From Chryseobacterium daecheongense (GTDB taxonomy: Bacteria > Bacteroidota > Bacteroidia > Flavobacteriales > Weeksellaceae), in contig CP115858.1 in NCBI GenBank assembly GCA_027920525.1, forward strand, positions 992,001 through 1,056,000: 64,000 nt of DNA, written 5' to 3'. The notes under the pieces were generated by a model. That model worked only from the letters and a program-made list of their open reading frames with translations, had not been told where the DNA came from and did not search any database. Made by a program: the position numbers and the translations under genes. This document shows positions 37,482 through 46,481 of the stretch, in pieces (the stretch's first letter is position 1; every line of letters begins with the position of its first letter).

Positions 37482-37931
37482 TTATTTTTGGGGAAATTTA
37501 TCTTCAATCAGTCTGAGGTTAATGCCATGTTCCAGATATGCTTTACAACCGTCTAAAACTGTCGTAAAACCACCCGTATTATCATTAATTGTCTTTAAAA
37601 GATCTTCACCTGTCTGGGTAAATCCATAGCTTTTAATCACAACCAAAGTCCCTTTTTCCATTTCTTTGAATTCATAATCCACATTAGATGAGGGATCACC
37701 CCATCCTGTTTTGATAAGATGATTGGGAATGATTTTATGAACAGTGACATTATTTTTCACTCCATACATTTCCCATTCCCAGGTAATTGTTTTACCTTCT
37801 TCAAGTCTTCCGCTCGATTTCGTAAACCAAAATTGAGTGGTTAGTTCAGGATTAATAAATGCTTCAAACACCTCATGAACAGGTTTTCTGATAAGCATTT
37901 GAGCTTCAACGAATGCAGGAGAATTACTCAT
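37482..37931 (-). CDS. SRPBCC (AHSA1-like) domain protein
   Basis: 149 residues. The start VEAQMLIRKPVHEVFEAFIN and the block QFWFTKSSGRLEEGKTITWE are characteristic of AHSA1 / START-like hydrophobic pocket domains. In bacteria these bind lipids or small hydrophobic molecules. No specific role is supported. It lies between menA and the UPF0173 gene. Confidence 0.88.
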   Translation of the reverse strand: MSNSPAFVEAQMLIRKPVHEVFEAFINPELTTQFWFTKSSGRLEEGKTITWEWEMYGVKNNVTVHKIIPNHLIKTGWGDPSSNVDYEFKEMEKGTLVVIKSYGFTQTGEDLLKTINDNTGGFTTVLDGCKAYLEHGINLRLIEDKFPQK

Positions 37932-37945
37932 ACTGATTAATTTGT

Positions 37946-38875
37946 TTAGTTAAAAAAATTAAGTCCAATTGCTGTCAGTACAGCCATAGTAAACGTAAGG
38001 ATACCCACTTGTTTCAAATACTGATCAAGTTCTTTAGGCTCCTTTACAGACATTATTTTCCTTCTCAGTTTAGCAAACGGGATTAACAGGATCATTACAA
38101 TGAATACATAGTAATTTTGCGACTGTATGAAACCGTTTATCCCTAAAAAGATAAGGATTAAAATCAGAGGAAGCTGCAAAAGGATCATCTCATAAATCAT
38201 TGCATTCCTGAAACCTAATCTTAAAGCAAAGCTGTTCTTCCCAGATAATCGATCCGTTTCAATATCCCTCATATTATTAAGATTTAAAACAGCCATACTC
38301 ATCATTCCAACTGCCGTTCCCGGCAATAAGATATCCCAGCTGAATGTTTTTGTGAACAGAAAATAACTTCCGCAAACAGAAACCAAACCAAAAAAGATAA
38401 ATACAAAAACGTCTCCCAATCCCATATACCCGTAAGGTTTCTTACCTACAGTATAGCCGATTGCCGCTAAAATACTTGCAACTCCCAGACCTATAAAAAT
38501 GTAAAACTCATTCATATAATCGGGAATAAAAGCAACGTACAGCAAAACAACAGTTGCTATAAAGGACAAGGTTGAAAATAAGATCACTGCATTCTTCATT
38601 TGCTTTGCTGTAATCTTTCCTGAAGCTACTGCTCGACTTTCGGCCTCACTGATTCTTTTTGCATCTGTCCCTTTTACGCCGTCACCATAATCATTGGCAT
38701 AGTTTGATAAGATCTGATAAAGAAGGGTTACCAGCAGGGCTAAAGCAAAAATCTTCCAATCCCAGGTCCCTCCTTCACCGTATAATTTCCATTTTGCAAT
38801 GAAACTACCCATAATAATTCCGCTCAAAGAAAGCGGTAAAGTTCTTAGCCTTGCGGCTTTTATCCAATCTTTCAT
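37946..38875 (-). CDS. menA: 1,4-dihydroxy-2-naphthoate polyprenyltransferase
   Basis: 309 residues from the ATG at 38875. The upstream in-frame extension (to 38920) runs into a hairpin and is rejected. The membrane enzyme attaches the isoprenoid chain to DHNA for menaquinone. Landmarks: the start MKDWIKAARLRTLPLSLSG, the first Asp-rich motif NYANDYGDGVKGTDAKR and the second NLNNMRDIETDRLSGK, as in MenA. It has about eight hydrophobic helices. menB lies 67 bp upstream on the same strand with a hairpin between. Confidence 0.95.
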   Translation of the reverse strand: MKDWIKAARLRTLPLSLSGIIMGSFIAKWKLYGEGGTWDWKIFALALLVTLLYQILSNYANDYGDGVKGTDAKRISEAESRAVASGKITAKQMKNAVILFSTLSFIATVVLLYVAFIPDYMNEFYIFIGLGVASILAAIGYTVGKKPYGYMGLGDVFVFIFFGLVSVCGSYFLFTKTFSWDILLPGTAVGMMSMAVLNLNNMRDIETDRLSGKNSFALRLGFRNAMIYEMILLQLPLILILIFLGINGFIQSQNYYVFIVMILLIPFAKLRRKIMSVKEPKELDQYLKQVGILTFTMAVLTAIGLNFFN

Positions 38876-38897
38876 AGTTATAATTGATAAGCGATAA

Positions 38898-38927
38898 TTG
38901 ATAAATGATACCGTGATCATTTATCAA
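38898..38927. promoter_or_regulatory. Hairpin between menB and menA
   Basis: A perfect 12-bp stem TTGATAAATGAT/ATCATTTATCAA with a 6-nt loop. It lies 16 bp after the menB stop and 23 bp before the menA start. No U tract follows on the minus strand, so an attenuation or stability role is as likely as termination. Confidence 0.6.
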
Positions 38928-38942
38928 CTATCATTTATATTT

Positions 38943-39779
38943 TTATGATATCCATTGATTTTCCCCGAAGTCAGGTTTTCTTTTTTCCAGGAATGCATTT
39001 CTCCCTTCCTGAGCTTCTTCAGTCATATAAGCCAAACGGGTAGCTTCTCCTGCAAAAACCTGTTGTCCCACCATTCCATCGTCAGTTAAGTTCATTGCGA
39101 ATTTCAGCATTCTGATGGAAGTCGGAGATTTGGCTAAAATTTCCTGTGCCCATTCATAAGCTGTATCTTCTAATTCTTCATGTGGAATAACGGCATTCAC
39201 CATTCCCATCTCCAAAGCTTCCTGGGCAGAATAGTTTCTTCCTAAAAAGAAAATTTCACGGGCCTTTTTCTGGCCTACCATTTTTGCAAGATATGCAGAA
39301 CCATAACCACCATCGAAGCTTGTAACGTCAGCATCCGTTTGTTTGAAAATAGCATGTTCCTTACTAGCTAGCGTGAGATCACAAACCACATGAAGCGAAT
39401 GTCCTCCACCTACTGCCCAACCCGGAACAACGGCAATTACTACCTTAGGCATAAAACGGATTAAACGCTGAACTTCTAAGATATTCAGACGATGTCTTCC
39501 ATCTTCACCTACATACCCTTGATGTCCTCTTGCTTTTTGGTCTCCTCCACTACAGAAAGCCCATCCTCCGTCTTTAGGACTTGGTCCTTCTCCTGAAAGC
39601 AAAACAACACCTATTGAAGAGTCTTCATAAGCGTCATAAAAAGCATCATATAATTCTGAAGTTGTCTTAGGTCTGAAAGCATTACGAACCTCCGGTCTGT
39701 TGAAAGCAATTCGAGCTACACCATTGCATTTTTTATAGGTAATATCTTCGTATTCTTTAGCGGTTTTCCACTCAATCAT
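38943..39779 (-). CDS. menB: 1,4-dihydroxy-2-naphthoyl-CoA synthase
   Basis: 278 residues, crotonase fold. FCSGGDQKARG is the family motif that fills the oxyanion-hole/CoA loop, preceded by GPSPKDGGWA. It closes o-succinylbenzoyl-CoA to DHNA-CoA in menaquinone synthesis. Followed downstream by menA in the same direction; the other men genes are not in this window. Confidence 0.97.
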   Translation of the reverse strand: MIEWKTAKEYEDITYKKCNGVARIAFNRPEVRNAFRPKTTSELYDAFYDAYEDSSIGVVLLSGEGPSPKDGGWAFCSGGDQKARGHQGYVGEDGRHRLNILEVQRLIRFMPKVVIAVVPGWAVGGGHSLHVVCDLTLASKEHAIFKQTDADVTSFDGGYGSAYLAKMVGQKKAREIFFLGRNYSAQEALEMGMVNAVIPHEELEDTAYEWAQEILAKSPTSIRMLKFAMNLTDDGMVGQQVFAGEATRLAYMTEEAQEGRNAFLEKRKPDFGENQWIS

Positions 39780-39897
39780 CTTGTAAAAATTTTTCTCAAA
39801 GATACGGAATTGCAGAGAATTTTAACGTTCCAAAAACAAGGATTATCATGTAAAAAAACATTGAAACTGAGGAAGCTCATTTTCGGATTAAAAAACA

Positions 39898-39925
39898 AAA
39901 ACCGAAACAAAATTGTTTCGGTTTT
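39898..39925 (-). terminator. Terminator downstream of the TPR protein gene
   Basis: A 13-bp stem AAAACCGAAACAA/TTGTTTCGGTTTT (39898-39910 and 39913-39925) with U-rich tail on the minus strand. It is 25 bp after the stop of the TPR gene. Confidence 0.85.
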
Positions 39926-39949
39926 CTATATCAATTCTTTTAAAGAATA

Positions 39950-40975
39950 TTATTTAGCTTTTCCCTGAAGTTCAGCTTCTTTAGCTTTCATTTCAGCCAT
40001 CTTAGCCTGATTCTTAGTAATGCTGTAAATCTCCTTCAGCATAGTAACCGCATTTGCATCATTAGGAAGAGCCTTATACCAGCTTTCAGCATAAGGTAAA
40101 GCTTTGTTAAATCTTTCTTTTCTGGCTTCAATAAGCTTCGTTGCATCATCCGGCTTAGTTTTTCTAAGCGTGTTGATTTCATTTACCGCTTTATCATCTT
40201 CTCCGATTATTGTATACACTAAGTTTTGATAAGCATTGGCAAAATCAGGCTTCAACTCAATTGCTTTTTTGAAAGAAGCTTCAGCATCTGCACCGGTAGC
40301 AGGATTTTTAGATTGCATAACTCCTAAATTATACCAATTGGTAGCATCATTAGGATTTTTTGCCAACTGCTCTTTTAAAGTAGCCACAAATTTATCTGTA
40401 TTTCCTGACTGATAATAAGCTGTACTTTGGAAGTCTTTCAGCTTAGCATTATTAGGAAATTTAGCTAATCCTTTTTCAATGATAGCTACAGCCTCGTCAT
40501 TCTTTTTGGCATTTAAAAGCAATGTAGATAAAGTCTCATATAAATCAGGCTCTACACTTGGAGTTTGCTCTGTTTTGAAGTCTGAATAATCTGAAGATTT
40601 TTTCAGCATCTCCCAAGTTCCTTTATCATAAGTAGCAACCTGACCTGTTTTTTTATCTTTTGCCGTATAGTTGGTCTGAACTCCTGTATATCCTGAATTG
40701 ATCAATTCAGTATAGATCTTAATGGCTTCATCAACGTTGTTAGCCAAAGCATAGTTAAGTCCTGCATAATACATATACACTTTATCATCTTGGCCATTCG
40801 TTTTTAACAGGTTATAAACCTCTAAAAACTTAGGAGCCGCAACAGCATAGTTTTTCGCATTATATGCATCCATAGCTGCTTTGTTAGCATCTTGTAGCTG
40901 AGCATTTACATCCTTCTTCTGTCCGAAAACAAAAGCTGAAGAAATAATCGCTATACTTAAAATTAGCTTTTTCAT
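39950..40975 (-). CDS. Exported tetratricopeptide-repeat protein
   Basis: 341 residues with a signal peptide (MKKLILSIAIISSAFVFGQ). The mature part has at least three TPR units, e.g. ATNWYNLGVMQSKNPATGAD and LKPDFANAYQNLVYTIIGED. It is a periplasmic scaffold of unknown partner. It follows gyrA by 24 bp on the same strand, so it is co-transcribed with gyrase. That pairing is seen in many flavobacteria as I recall; the meaning is unknown. Confidence 0.85.
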   Translation of the reverse strand: MKKLILSIAIISSAFVFGQKKDVNAQLQDANKAAMDAYNAKNYAVAAPKFLEVYNLLKTNGQDDKVYMYYAGLNYALANNVDEAIKIYTELINSGYTGVQTNYTAKDKKTGQVATYDKGTWEMLKKSSDYSDFKTEQTPSVEPDLYETLSTLLLNAKKNDEAVAIIEKGLAKFPNNAKLKDFQSTAYYQSGNTDKFVATLKEQLAKNPNDATNWYNLGVMQSKNPATGADAEASFKKAIELKPDFANAYQNLVYTIIGEDDKAVNEINTLRKTKPDDATKLIEARKERFNKALPYAESWYKALPNDANAVTMLKEIYSITKNQAKMAEMKAKEAELQGKAK

Positions 40976-40999
40976 AATCAGAATTTATTTTATTTACAT

Positions 41000-43600
41000 T
41001 TATTCTTCAGAATCTGAATCTCCGTTTTCATCTGCAGACTCTTCATTTTCCGAATTATTTTCTAATTGTGGTGTTACATTTGCATCTGCATCGCTGCTTT
41101 GTGTAGATTCTGCTCCTTCTTCTCCTTCCTCCAACTCTTCTTCTACATCCTTATCCATCTCCACTTTTGCAATCGCCGCAATTTCATCATTTTTCTTAAG
41201 GTTGATCATTCTAACCCCTTGTGTATTTCTACCCATAACCCTCATTTCATCCATATTCATACGAATAGCAACACCGGATTTATTGATGATCATCAAGCCA
41301 TCTTCATCCGTTACATTCTGGATGGCAATAAGATTTCCTGTTTTTTCGGTAATGTTTAGCGTAATAACTCCTTTTCCTCCTCTGTTGGTAATTCTGTAAT
41401 CTTCAACAGCAGTTCTTTTACCATAACCCTTTTCAGAAACCACTAAAACGGTTTCATTCTCTACATCGTTCACAACAATCATACCAATTACCTCGTCATT
41501 ATCTTCCATGGTAATACCACGAACCCCGATAGATCCTCTACCTACCTCTCTTACTTTTTCTTCCGGGAAGCGGATACATTTACCATTTTTAGTAGCAATC
41601 ATAATCTGAGAAGTTCCGTTCGTAAGCCATGCTCCTAACAATTGGTCATTGTCTCTGATTTCAATAGCATTAATACCATTAACTCTTGGTCTTGAATAAG
41701 CTTCAAGAGATGTCTTCTTGATCGTACCGTTCTTAGTGATCATAACCACACTCATCTGATTGATGTATTCAGCATCTTTCAGATCATTGGTTCTGATATA
41801 TGCTTTGATCTTATCATCCGGTTCGATATTGATAAGGTTTTGTACAGCTCTTCCTTTTGCCGTTTTAGAACCTTCAGGGATTTCAAATACCCTTAACCAA
41901 TAACATCTTCCTTTTTCTGTAAAGAACAACATATACTGGTGATTGGTCGCAGAAACAATATATTCAAGGAAATCTTCATCTCTTGTTGTTGCCGCTCTGT
42001 TTCCTACACCACCCCTACTCTGGATCTTATATTCTGACAGGGAAGTCCTCTTGATATATCCTGCGTGAGAAATAGTAAGAACTACCGCTTCATTAGGAAT
42101 AATGTCTTCAATTGACATTTCACCTCCTGAATAATCGATTTCAGTTCTTCTTTCATCACCATATTTTTCTTTTACTTCAAGTAATTCCTCTTTAATGATT
42201 TCAAACCTTCTGCTTTCGTTAGCAAGGATATCTTCTAAATTCAGAATTTCTTTCATGATCGCGTCATACTCATCACGGATCTTATCCAGTTCCATTCCCG
42301 TTAAACGAGCCAAACGCAGATCAAGAATTGCCTGGGCCTGGATTTCAGAAAGATCAAACTCCTGAATCAATCCTTCCTTAGCAGCCTGTGGGTTTACACT
42401 GTGACGGATTATAGAAATTGCCTTATCCAGAGAGTCCTGCGTACCGATCACCTTCATGAATCCTTCAAGGATATGTGCTCTTTCTTTGGCTTTCTTAAGC
42501 TCAAACTGAGTTCTTCTTATAACAACATCATGTCTGTGCTCTACAAAGTGATGGATAATATCCTTTAAGTTTAATTGTTCCGGTCTTCCGTGTACCAAAG
42601 CAATATTGTTGACACTGAAAGATGTCTGAAGTGAAGTATATTTATATAATAAATTCAATACAACATTCGGAATCGCATCATTTTTCAGCTCATATACAAT
42701 ACGAAGTCCGTTTCTGTCGGACTCATCTCTTATCTCATAAATCCCTGGAATTTTCTCATCTTTAACCAGCTCAGCTGTCCGGGCAATCATTTCAGCTTTG
42801 TTTACCTGATATGGAATTTCAGTTACGATAATAGCATTTCTGTTTCCTATCTCTTCGAAATTAACTTTTGCTCTAAGAACTACCCTTCCTCTTCCTGTAT
42901 GGAATGCATCTCTTACTCCATCGTATCCATAAATAATTCCTCCTGTTGGAAAATCCGGAGCAACGATGTGCTGCATCAGCTCATCTATGGTAATTTCTTT
43001 ATTATCGATGTAAGCAACAATAGCATTAACAGACTCAGACAGGTTATGCGGGGCCATGTTGGTTGCCATACCTACGGCAATACCGGAAGTTCCGTTAACT
43101 AAAAGATTAGGGATTTTAGTAGGCATTACAGTAGGTTCCTGTAAGCTGTCATCAAAGTTATTCTGAAAATCAACTGTTTCTTTGTCAAGATCAGCAAGAA
43201 CGTCGTCAGAGATTTTTTTCAATCTTGCCTCAGTATAACGCATTGCTGCAGGTGGATCTCCATCCATTGAACCGAAGTTCCCCTGACCATCAACCTGTGG
43301 ATAACGTAAACTCCAGGATTGCGCCATTCTTACCATTGCATCGTATACAGAAGAGTCTCCGTGAGGGTGATATTTACCTAAAACATCCCCAACAATTCTC
43401 GCAGATTTTAAGTATTTTCTATTAGAAAAAACCCCTAATCCATACATACCATAAAGCACTCTTCTATGAACGGGTTTTAAGCCATCTCTTACGTCAGGTA
43501 ACGCCCTTGAAACGATAACCGACATCGAATAATCGATATAAGATGACTTCATTTCATCAACAATGTTGATAGGAATTAGTCTTTCTCCTTCTTTTTGCAT
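41000..43600 (-). CDS. gyrA: DNA gyrase subunit A
   Basis: 866 residues. The ATG at 43600 is chosen over a TTG two codons upstream because the ATG gives E. coli numbering. The quinolone-determining residues are S83 and D87 ([10 protein letters not shown]), wild-type in form, and the catalytic tyrosine is Y122 (MRYTEARL). The C-terminal beta-pinwheel carries the GyrA box QRGGKG-like segment ([12 protein letters not shown]), and the protein ends in an acidic tail ([13 protein letters not shown]). It forms the A2B2 enzyme that introduces negative supercoils. A DnaA-box-like palindrome lies 110 bp upstream. Confidence 0.98.
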   Translation of the reverse strand: MQKEGERLIPINIVDEMKSSYIDYSMSVIVSRALPDVRDGLKPVHRRVLYGMYGLGVFSNRKYLKSARIVGDVLGKYHPHGDSSVYDAMVRMAQSWSLRYPQVDGQGNFGSMDGDPPAAMRYTEARLKKISDDVLADLDKETVDFQNNFDDSLQEPTVMPTKIPNLLVNGTSGIAVGMATNMAPHNLSESVNAIVAYIDNKEITIDELMQHIVAPDFPTGGIIYGYDGVRDAFHTGRGRVVLRAKVNFEEIGNRNAIIVTEIPYQVNKAEMIARTAELVKDEKIPGIYEIRDESDRNGLRIVYELKNDAIPNVVLNLLYKYTSLQTSFSVNNIALVHGRPEQLNLKDIIHHFVEHRHDVVIRRTQFELKKAKERAHILEGFMKVIGTQDSLDKAISIIRHSVNPQAAKEGLIQEFDLSEIQAQAILDLRLARLTGMELDKIRDEYDAIMKEILNLEDILANESRRFEIIKEELLEVKEKYGDERRTEIDYSGGEMSIEDIIPNEAVVLTISHAGYIKRTSLSEYKIQSRGGVGNRAATTRDEDFLEYIVSATNHQYMLFFTEKGRCYWLRVFEIPEGSKTAKGRAVQNLINIEPDDKIKAYIRTNDLKDAEYINQMSVVMITKNGTIKKTSLEAYSRPRVNGINAIEIRDNDQLLGAWLTNGTSQIMIATKNGKCIRFPEEKVREVGRGSIGVRGITMEDNDEVIGMIVVNDVENETVLVVSEKGYGKRTAVEDYRITNRGGKGVITLNITEKTGNLIAIQNVTDEDGLMIINKSGVAIRMNMDEMRVMGRNTQGVRMINLKKNDEIAAIAKVEMDKDVEEELEEGEEGAESTQSSDADANVTPQLENNSENEESADENGDSDSEE

Positions 43601-43703
43601 AAACAAATTTTATTATAATGACAGTCAGACTTTTAGCTGTGAGTCTGAAAATTATTTATTTTGGTTTTTTAATAACGGGCTAATTTACGAAATTTTTACC
43701 GAT

Positions 43704-43729
43704 TTTTGTGGTAGAATTTATCCACAAAA
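43704..43729. promoter_or_regulatory. Palindrome with exact DnaA box upstream of gyrA
   Basis: TTTTGTGG (43704-43711) and CCACAAAA (43722-43729) form 8-bp arms around 10 bp. The right half contains TTATCCACA (43718-43726), the consensus DnaA box. It sits in the divergent spacer between gyrA and the DUF4286 gene. Confidence 0.6.
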
Positions 43730-43748
43730 TCTTAAAAATTCTTAAAAT

Positions 43749-44063
43749 ATGAGCCTATTAAGTATAACTTTCCATTGCACAAAAAATAATCTTGAAGAGT
43801 GGGAAAATTATATGGATGAGACATTGGTTTTAATGACTGAAAATCTAATGGATGTAAACAAATATATTCTTTCTGAGATCGAAAGTGATTATATCGACGA
43901 AGGGAAGAATTATAATCTCTTGCTGATCTTTGATAATGATGAGCTTCGGACAGATTTTATCGAGAGTGAGCTCTTAAACATTAGAGAAAGAGTTGAAAAA
44001 CAGTTCGGGCAAGAGGTCATGATATTCAATACTTTCTTGAACCCTAAAAAAACAAGAATGTAA
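43749..44063 (+). CDS. DUF4286 family protein
   Basis: 104 residues, single domain with the layout SLLSITFHCTKNNLEEWENY and, later, the block GKNYNLLLIFDNDELRTDFI. This fits DUF4286, a small cytosolic family of unknown function found in flavobacteria. It is divergent from gyrA and followed by a hairpin terminator. Confidence 0.75.
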   Translation: MSLLSITFHCTKNNLEEWENYMDETLVLMTENLMDVNKYILSEIESDYIDEGKNYNLLLIFDNDELRTDFIESELLNIRERVEKQFGQEVMIFNTFLNPKKTRM

Positions 44064-44071
44064 TCATAAAA

Positions 44072-44093
44072 AAGCTCTGAGATTTCAGAGCTT
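44072..44093. terminator. Terminator between DUF4286 gene and mini-lipoprotein
   Basis: A 9-bp stem AAGCTCTGA/TCAGAGCTT with loop GATT. The plus-strand tail is ATTTG; the minus-strand tail has more Ts, so it may act in both directions. Confidence 0.7.
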
Positions 44094-44130
44094 ATTTGTT
44101 GTATTAAAAATTAATTATAAATCTCTTTCA

Positions 44131-44247
44131 TTACCTCGAATGATGCGGAGGTCCATGTGGTCTTGGCGGTGGAGGTGGATGATGCAGACAAGAAGTAAGC
44201 AGGAAAACCAACGCCAGTATGCCGATAGTTTTAGTCAGGGTTTTCAT
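44131..44247 (-). CDS. Mini-lipoprotein, His/Pro-rich
   Basis: 38 residues (117 bp), shorter than a typical ORF cut-off. Lipoprotein signal peptide with lipobox LLTSC (C20), followed by a mature tail of 18 residues rich in proline and histidine (LHHPPPPPRPHGPPHHSR). Start ATG 44247, stop TAA 44131-44133. The gene is followed by a hairpin terminator. Its composition resembles that of the next gene (79 residues, His-rich tail), which suggests a related pair of metal-binding or surface peptides. The reading frame is short, so coding is likely but not proven. Confidence 0.6.
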   Translation of the reverse strand: MKTLTKTIGILALVFLLTSCLHHPPPPPRPHGPPHHSR

Positions 44248-44338
44248 ATTTTTTCTTTTTATGATTACCATAACAACAACAATCTGGATGCCAGATATTT
44301 ACTTTATACATAATAAATTCTAAAACACCTTATAAATT

Positions 44339-44364
44339 AAAAACCCTGCTTTTCCAGGGTTTTA
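44339..44364 (-). terminator. Terminator of the 79-residue lipoprotein gene
   Basis: A 9-bp stem AAAACCCTG/CAGGGTTTT with a 6-nt loop and a U-rich minus-strand tail, 16 bp after the stop. Confidence 0.85.
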
Positions 44365-44379
44365 ATTTTTCAAGAGATC

Positions 44380-44619
44380 TTAATCTCTGTGATGTTTTTT
44401 ATGTTTCTTGTGTCCTCGTCCTCTATCATCATCATATTCGTAATAGTACACTCTTTTTTTAACCTGGCCCGGTGCATAGTATCTTGCACTTCCGCCATAC
44501 ACTTTCTTAGCTTGGCCCGGAGGTAATCCTCTCCTTCCATGGTGGTATTCCTGCACTGTACAGCTACTTAGCATTAAAGTCAAAGAAACCACACCTAGCA
44601 TTTTTATCAAACCGTTCAT
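44380..44619 (-). CDS. Small lipoprotein with basic, His-rich tail
   Basis: 79 residues. A lipoprotein signal with lipobox MLSSC (C20), then two near-repeats, GLPPGQAKKVYGGSARYYAP and PGQVKKRVYYYEYDDDRG (PGQxKK twice), ending in HKKHKKHHRD. The tail could bind metal or nucleic acid but no domain is recognised. Similar small Bacteroidota lipoproteins exist; function unknown. Confidence 0.75.
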   Translation of the reverse strand: MNGLIKMLGVVSLTLMLSSCTVQEYHHGRRGLPPGQAKKVYGGSARYYAPGQVKKRVYYYEYDDDRGRGHKKHKKHHRD

Positions 44620-44746
44620 ATTTTCATTGTTTCGAATTTCGAAATGTATATAAACAAGGTTGATGCCAAAAGCAAAAAGAAGTTAGAGGTTAGAGGACAA
44701 AGTTAAAGTTTAGGAATGCGTTGCCGTTTTTTAAAGCGGACACTGC

Positions 44747-45247
44747 CTAATCAAACCCAACTGTCTCACTTCTCTTTTCAAGCATGACAAGATCTTTCCA
44801 CTCTCCATTGAGCTTTCCCACTTTTTTACGAACTCCCACTGTTCTGAATCCATTCTTCTGATGAAATTTTATAGAAGCTTCATTTTCCGGAAATATATTA
44901 GACTGTAAAGTCCAGAATCCATGATATTCACTATCCAGAATCATCTTTTTAAGCAGCACAGATCCCAGCCCTTTTCCCTGGTACTGATTATCAAAATAAA
45001 TACTCACCTCAGCAACACCTTTAAAACATTCTCTTTTACTCACAGGCTTCAAAGCCGCCCATCCGACTACTTCATTATTTTCATTCTCCAATATCCACCT
45101 GCAATCATTGAAAAATTCCGTATTCCAAACTTCTCTGTTAGGAGCCTCTGTCTCAAAAGTGGCAATCCCACCATCAATTCCCTGTTGAAATATTTCTAAT
45201 ACACGTACTTCGTCACTGGGAAGCATTTCTCTGATCTCGTAGTTCAT
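44747..45247 (-). CDS. GNAT family N-acetyltransferase (phosphinothricin-acetyltransferase-like)
   Basis: 166 residues. The acetyl-CoA motif is VSIYFDNQYQGKGLGSVLL (QxxGxG), with IREMLPSDEVRVLEIFQQGI at the start and MLEKRS at the end. The overall layout is that of the bar/pat-type subfamily, which acetylates phosphinothricin, methionine sulfone or related amines. Substrate is not certain. It is 4 bp from the DUF421 gene, so co-transcribed. Confidence 0.9.
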   Translation of the reverse strand: MNYEIREMLPSDEVRVLEIFQQGIDGGIATFETEAPNREVWNTEFFNDCRWILENENNEVVGWAALKPVSKRECFKGVAEVSIYFDNQYQGKGLGSVLLKKMILDSEYHGFWTLQSNIFPENEASIKFHQKNGFRTVGVRKKVGKLNGEWKDLVMLEKRSETVGFD

Positions 45248-45251
45248 TTTA

Positions 45252-45767
45252 TTACTGATATTTTCTTTTATTTTTTCTTTTTATCCTCGAATAATGAGTC
45301 TGCTTTGTCTGGTTATCTTCCGAAACAACACTGATATTCCCATCCACTTCCAGAATCGATAACCTTACATCTTCTATTCTTTCTACTCCATGCTCCCTGA
45401 TCGCTTCCTCCAGCTCATCTTTGGTAATTTTTACTGTATTTAAAGCTTTTTCATCGATCTTACCATCCTTTACCAGGATTACAGGATTTTCTTCCATAAA
45501 CGTTTCAAAAGAACGGTTAGAAAACATTAATCTTTTTAGTATAAAATTGGCGGCAAAAAGAACAAGTGCAGCAATGAGACCACCCTGCAAGGAAGTATCC
45601 TGACCCACCATTGCATTTTGCACTGCATTGGAGATTAATAATAACAAGACTACGTCTCCCGCGTTAAGCTGAGATAGCTGATTTTTGCCGAACAGACGGA
45701 TCGCTACGACCATAAACAGGTATACACAAAGCGAACGGACTACAACATCTAGGATAGGATTCACCAA
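45252..45767 (-). CDS. DUF421 (YetF-like) membrane protein
   Basis: 171 residues with about three N-terminal membrane helices (YLFMVVAIRLFGKNQLSQLN, then two more) and a C-terminal cytosolic domain containing ENPVILVKDGKIDEKALN and LEEAIREHGVERIEDVRLSI. This is the usual YetF/DUF421 layout; function unknown. Start codon is a TTG (45767) or a GTG one codon later (45764). It precedes the acetyltransferase with a 4-bp gap. Confidence 0.88.
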   Translation of the reverse strand: MVNPILDVVVRSLCVYLFMVVAIRLFGKNQLSQLNAGDVVLLLLISNAVQNAMVGQDTSLQGGLIAALVLFAANFILKRLMFSNRSFETFMEENPVILVKDGKIDEKALNTVKITKDELEEAIREHGVERIEDVRLSILEVDGNISVVSEDNQTKQTHYSRIKRKNKRKYQ

Positions 45768-45907
45768 TTATATTTATATCTATCAAATGTATAAATTTTT
45801 ATGATTCTGATGAGTATTTTTTAATAGAGTCCTATCAAATTCAATTATGAAAAATTATAAAAGATTGGCATAAAGTTTGAGCATCTGTTAGCATCAAACA
45901 CAATATT

Positions 45908-46447
45908 ATGAAACGACTGCTTTTTTTCCTATCTCTACTGCTACTTTTTAACAGCTGTGTAACAAGCAAAAGCAGCAATGAAAAGGAAATAACAGCTAAA
46001 ATCGACCAACTCTATAAATACACTTCACCGTCCAATTCTACTTCTTCAAAGGAACTTTTTTCTCCTGATCTAAAAAATATACTTGATCAAGCAAACAGGA
46101 TAGCTGATGCGGATGCCCAAAGAATAAAAAACAGCAACTATCCCACTGATAAACCTGCAGCAGTAGAAAGCTTTATTTTCACAGGAGTACCTGATGCTAC
46201 AAATCAAAAAATAAAAAGCATAAATGTAACCGGAAATACAGCAGAAGCCATCGTGGAAATGGAAATCAGTGAATATAAAGCAGACGATAAAATATATCCT
46301 ACTCTGGTTTGGGAAAATACAATTCAACTGATCAATGATAAGGGCTGGAAAATTGACAATATCATTTTTACTCAAAGGTCTACCCTCAAAGAGCAACTCA
46401 AGGCTTTTATTATCGAAACAAAAAAGGCCCTGTGCTATAACAAATAA
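45908..46447 (+). CDS. Hypothetical lipoprotein
   Basis: 179 residues with signal peptide MKRLLFFLSLLLLFNSC (lipobox, C17). The mature part has a Ser/Thr-rich linker and a nuclear-transport-factor-2-like feel (FTGVPDATNQKIKSINVTGN, AIVEMEISEY, KGWKIDNIIF), where KGWKIDNI is common in NTF2-like domains. I do not assign a function. Its terminator also faces the GG-leader peptide gene. Confidence 0.7.
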   Translation: MKRLLFFLSLLLLFNSCVTSKSSNEKEITAKIDQLYKYTSPSNSTSSKELFSPDLKNILDQANRIADADAQRIKNSNYPTDKPAAVESFIFTGVPDATNQKIKSINVTGNTAEAIVEMEISEYKADDKIYPTLVWENTIQLINDKGWKIDNIIFTQRSTLKEQLKAFIIETKKALCYNK

Positions 46448-46449
46448 AA

Positions 46450-46471
46450 AAGCTGCTTCGTCAAGCAGCTT
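46450..46471. terminator. Bidirectional terminator
   Basis: AAGCTGCTT and AAGCAGCTT pair around loop CGTC. T runs lie on both sides: nine Ts on the plus strand, six on the minus. It separates the lipoprotein gene from the GG-leader peptide gene. Confidence 0.88.
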
Positions 46472-46481
46472 TTTTTTTATT

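Noticed and set aside
38876..38920. Longer N-terminus of MenA
   Set aside because: It would translate through a perfect hairpin and add 15 residues not seen at the start of MenA proteins as I know them.
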